From assembly GCA_014762635.1 (NCBI GenBank), contig JABURR010000017.1:124001-188000 (forward strand): a stretch of 64,000 nt of DNA, given 5' to 3'. The position numbers and the translations under genes were made by a program. A model generated the notes under the pieces. That model ran no database searches, was not told the DNA's origin, and saw only the letters and a program-made list of their open reading frames with translations. Below, piece by piece: positions 62,738 through 64,000 of this stretch (position 1 is its first letter; each line of letters begins with the position of its first letter). The DNA is from Paracoccaceae bacterium. GTDB taxonomy: Bacteria > Pseudomonadota > Alphaproteobacteria > Rhodobacterales > Rhodobacteraceae.

Positions 62738-62998
62738 GCGTCAGGTCCGATACGGCTATCCCCAGCCGTTCGTTTTCTTTCTGCGGCCATTTGGGTTCCT
62801 AAAGTTGGTCCGCTTCCATCTCACCAAAATTCATGTGCCAGCGACAGAAGATCTGCTCCGTGATGCGAACTTCGCGGATCGTGTCCACCCGTGCCATACC
62901 CTAACCGACTACACCTAAATCTGCCGCAGCTTCGTAACAATTTCTTCGGGCATGTGGTTGTTTCCTTGCCATTCTGATCCTCCGTTTTCCCAAACATG
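62738..62998 (-). mobile_element. Decayed IS3-family orfA fragment
   Basis: Reading leftward from the ATG at 62972, IS3/IS407-type OrfA can be followed with breaks: PEEIVTKLRQI, an in-frame stop, a frame change to MARVDTIREVRITEQIF-RW, FGEMEADQL, another stop, then ENERLGIAVSDLTLDRL. This is the normal order of that protein's HTH and leucine-zipper parts. Both stops and the frame change make it dead. No orfB or right end is present. The left end may reach about 62998. The stretch 62999-63074 has no gene. Confidence 0.75.
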
Positions 62999-63074
62999 AC
63001 AGCGGAGCACGTCAATGAGGGATAATCAGGTGAGTTGGCGATGCAAGAATCGCATCCCCTCAAGCTATACCCGC

Positions 63075-64000
63075 CTAGGGAATTTCTTTAACATCCACCC
63101 GGTCGTGGATCAGCGGTTCGTCGGAGTCGGTGGGGGCATCCAGTTCGCGGGCGTATTTGTGGCCCGCGTAGGTGGCGGCCGCGATGATCGCGGGGGCATC
63201 GCAATCGCCGATCCGCTTCAGGGAAAACGGGAGATCTTGGATCTCCCCACCCGCGACGGCCAGAAGGTCATGGTAGAGCCCGTCATTCGGGCGCCGCTGG
63301 GTGACCATCACCACTGACCGGACGGAAAGCGGTTTCTCCCGACCGGAATAGCGGCAGGCCAGGGTCGCGGTCTGGCCGTCGAAGCGCTCCAGCCCATGCG
63401 AGACGATCGTGTCGATTCCGAGCTTCATCAGGTGGCTGCGGATCCGCCACCGCTCACCTGTCTTGCCGGCCCAGTCCGAGATATTGTCGGCGGGAGTCGC
63501 GATGGCGACCTCAAGGCCCTTTTGGCGCAGGTGCTCCGCGATCACGCCGCCCAGGTAGTAGCTGTCCTCGTCATAGACGAGCACCGGCCCTTCGGGCACG
63601 ACCCCCGCCATGATATCGTCCGGCGTCAAGATTTCGGGCGAGGTGCCGTCCACCGCGACGGACACATAGGCCTCCCCGTTGAACCGCTCCGCGCGCCAGG
63701 AGGCACCGGTGGCGAGGGCGACATGGTCGGCCGCGAAGGTCATGACATCCTCGGCGGTCAGAGGGCTTTCGCGGTAGATTTCCACATTCGCCATCTCGCG
63801 CAGTTCCTGTTCGCGGTAATTGCGCACACGAATGTATTCGCTCATCCCCGGCAGGGTCGCCTCGCGGCGCACACGGCCGCCCAGTTCACGAGATGCCTCG
63901 GCCAGCGTGACCCGGTAGCCGCGCGCGCCCAGGGCCCGGGCGGCCTCGAGGCCCGCGGGGCCGGACCCGACGATCAGGACCGAGTTCTCAGAGCCCTTCG
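63075..64000 (-). CDS. C-terminal part of a trimethylamine-dehydrogenase-like flavoprotein (runs off the window)
   Basis: Reading leftward from base 64000 the frame is open and enters at an ADP-binding loop (VLIVGSGPAGLEAARALG), then GGRVRREATLPG, VALATGASWR near the middle, and VLVYDEDSYYLGGVIAEHL, a second nucleotide-binding strand. This is the C-terminal half of NADH:flavin-oxidoreductase/trimethylamine or dimethylamine dehydrogenase type enzymes; the FMN/4Fe-4S barrel would lie beyond the window. A methylated-amine substrate such as trimethylamine, dimethylamine or an N-methylated betaine is possible. The last codons are intact. Confidence 0.75.
   Translation of the reverse strand, partial: KGSENSVLIVGSGPAGLEAARALGARGYRVTLAEASRELGGRVRREATLPGMSEYIRVRNYREQELREMANVEIYRESPLTAEDVMTFAADHVALATGASWRAERFNGEAYVSVAVDGTSPEILTPDDIMAGVVPEGPVLVYDEDSYYLGGVIAEHLRQKGLEVAIATPADNISDWAGKTGERWRIRSHLMKLGIDTIVSHGLERFDGQTATLACRYSGREKPLSVRSVVMVTQRRPNDGLYHDLLAVAGGEIQDLPFSLKRIGDCDAPAIIAAATYAGHKYARELDAPTDSDEPLIHDRVDVKEIP

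Noticed and set aside
62821-63063. 80-codon open frame on the - strand as a gene
   Set aside because: It is one frame of the decayed IS3 orfA; family similarity jumps between frames and crosses stops.

Overview
The window looks like a chromosomal segment of a marine-type Rhodobacterales alphaproteobacterium (Roseobacter group). The evidence is a GC-rich genome (about 60-65 % in lines I counted), the ribE-ribBA-ribH-nusB order, dnaG-rpoD, a tRNA-His with A73 and no encoded G-1, a GTTC-N7-GTTC LexA box in front of an mmcB-like gene, and several small families (DUF6324, DUF6476) that I know from Rhodobacteraceae. Nearly all of it is dense coding sequence. Many genes overlap by 4 nt (ATGA or GTGA). 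I see no prophage, CRISPR array or intact insertion sequence.

Layout. 1-5.4 kb: recJ (cut by the window edge), glpX, hom, a small membrane protein and a glutamate dehydrogenase. 5.4-7.4 kb: a PhoPQ-like two-component pair. 7.7-10 kb: three TadE/TadG-like pilus-associated genes ending in a clear terminator. 10.2-15.8 kb: an agmatinase-family enzyme, dnaG, rpoD and an AT-rich orphan gene touching rpoD. 16-20.2 kb: a RibD-C/DHFR-like reductase, YjbQ, an M16 peptidase, nrdR and ribD.

20.2-31.4 kb is the most unusual block. A leftward operon encodes a SLOG-domain four-helix membrane protein, a HisKA-receiver-DUF4062 protein without a kinase ATPase domain, a stand-alone receiver, and a pentapeptide-repeat protein fused to a K+-channel-type pore. 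Transcribed away from it are a ferritin-like/Fe-S/double-CDGSH fusion and a soluble 1478-residue hybrid histidine kinase with tandemly duplicated PAS domains and two receivers. My inference is that these may form one phosphorelay that couples nucleotide and redox or iron sensing to membrane ion flux. This is the best candidate for an undescribed system.

31.4-36 kb holds Kdo-linker capsule genes (kpsC, an OPX lipoprotein, kpsS). 36.1-38.9 kb is the riboflavin operon plus nusB, with a catalytically dead-looking GTP cyclohydrolase II domain in RibBA. 38.9-40.1 kb has an unidentified structured stretch, an SOS-controlled mmcB-like gene, a DUF6324 gene and tRNA-His. 40.1-43.1 kb is a three-gene sulfotransferase/arylsulfotransferase cluster. 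43.2-47.2 kb has DUF6476, rluD, rpoH (with a heat-shock type promoter) and cysS. 47.3-51 kb has cimA behind four 11-bp iterons, an NDUFAF6-like protein and an MFS transporter. 51-55 kb is a split cobalamin locus: cobA-cobB leftward, cbiD-cobK rightward. 55-58.5 kb has a DNA glycosylase, an esterase, a VOC protein, an HNH nuclease and a radical SAM enzyme. 58.6-62.4 kb is the zwf-pgl-pgi operon with a LacI-type palindrome in its leader. 62.4-63.07 kb is a scar: an ABC-transporter 3' fragment joined to a decayed IS3-family orfA. The window ends inside a trimethylamine-dehydrogenase-like flavoprotein.
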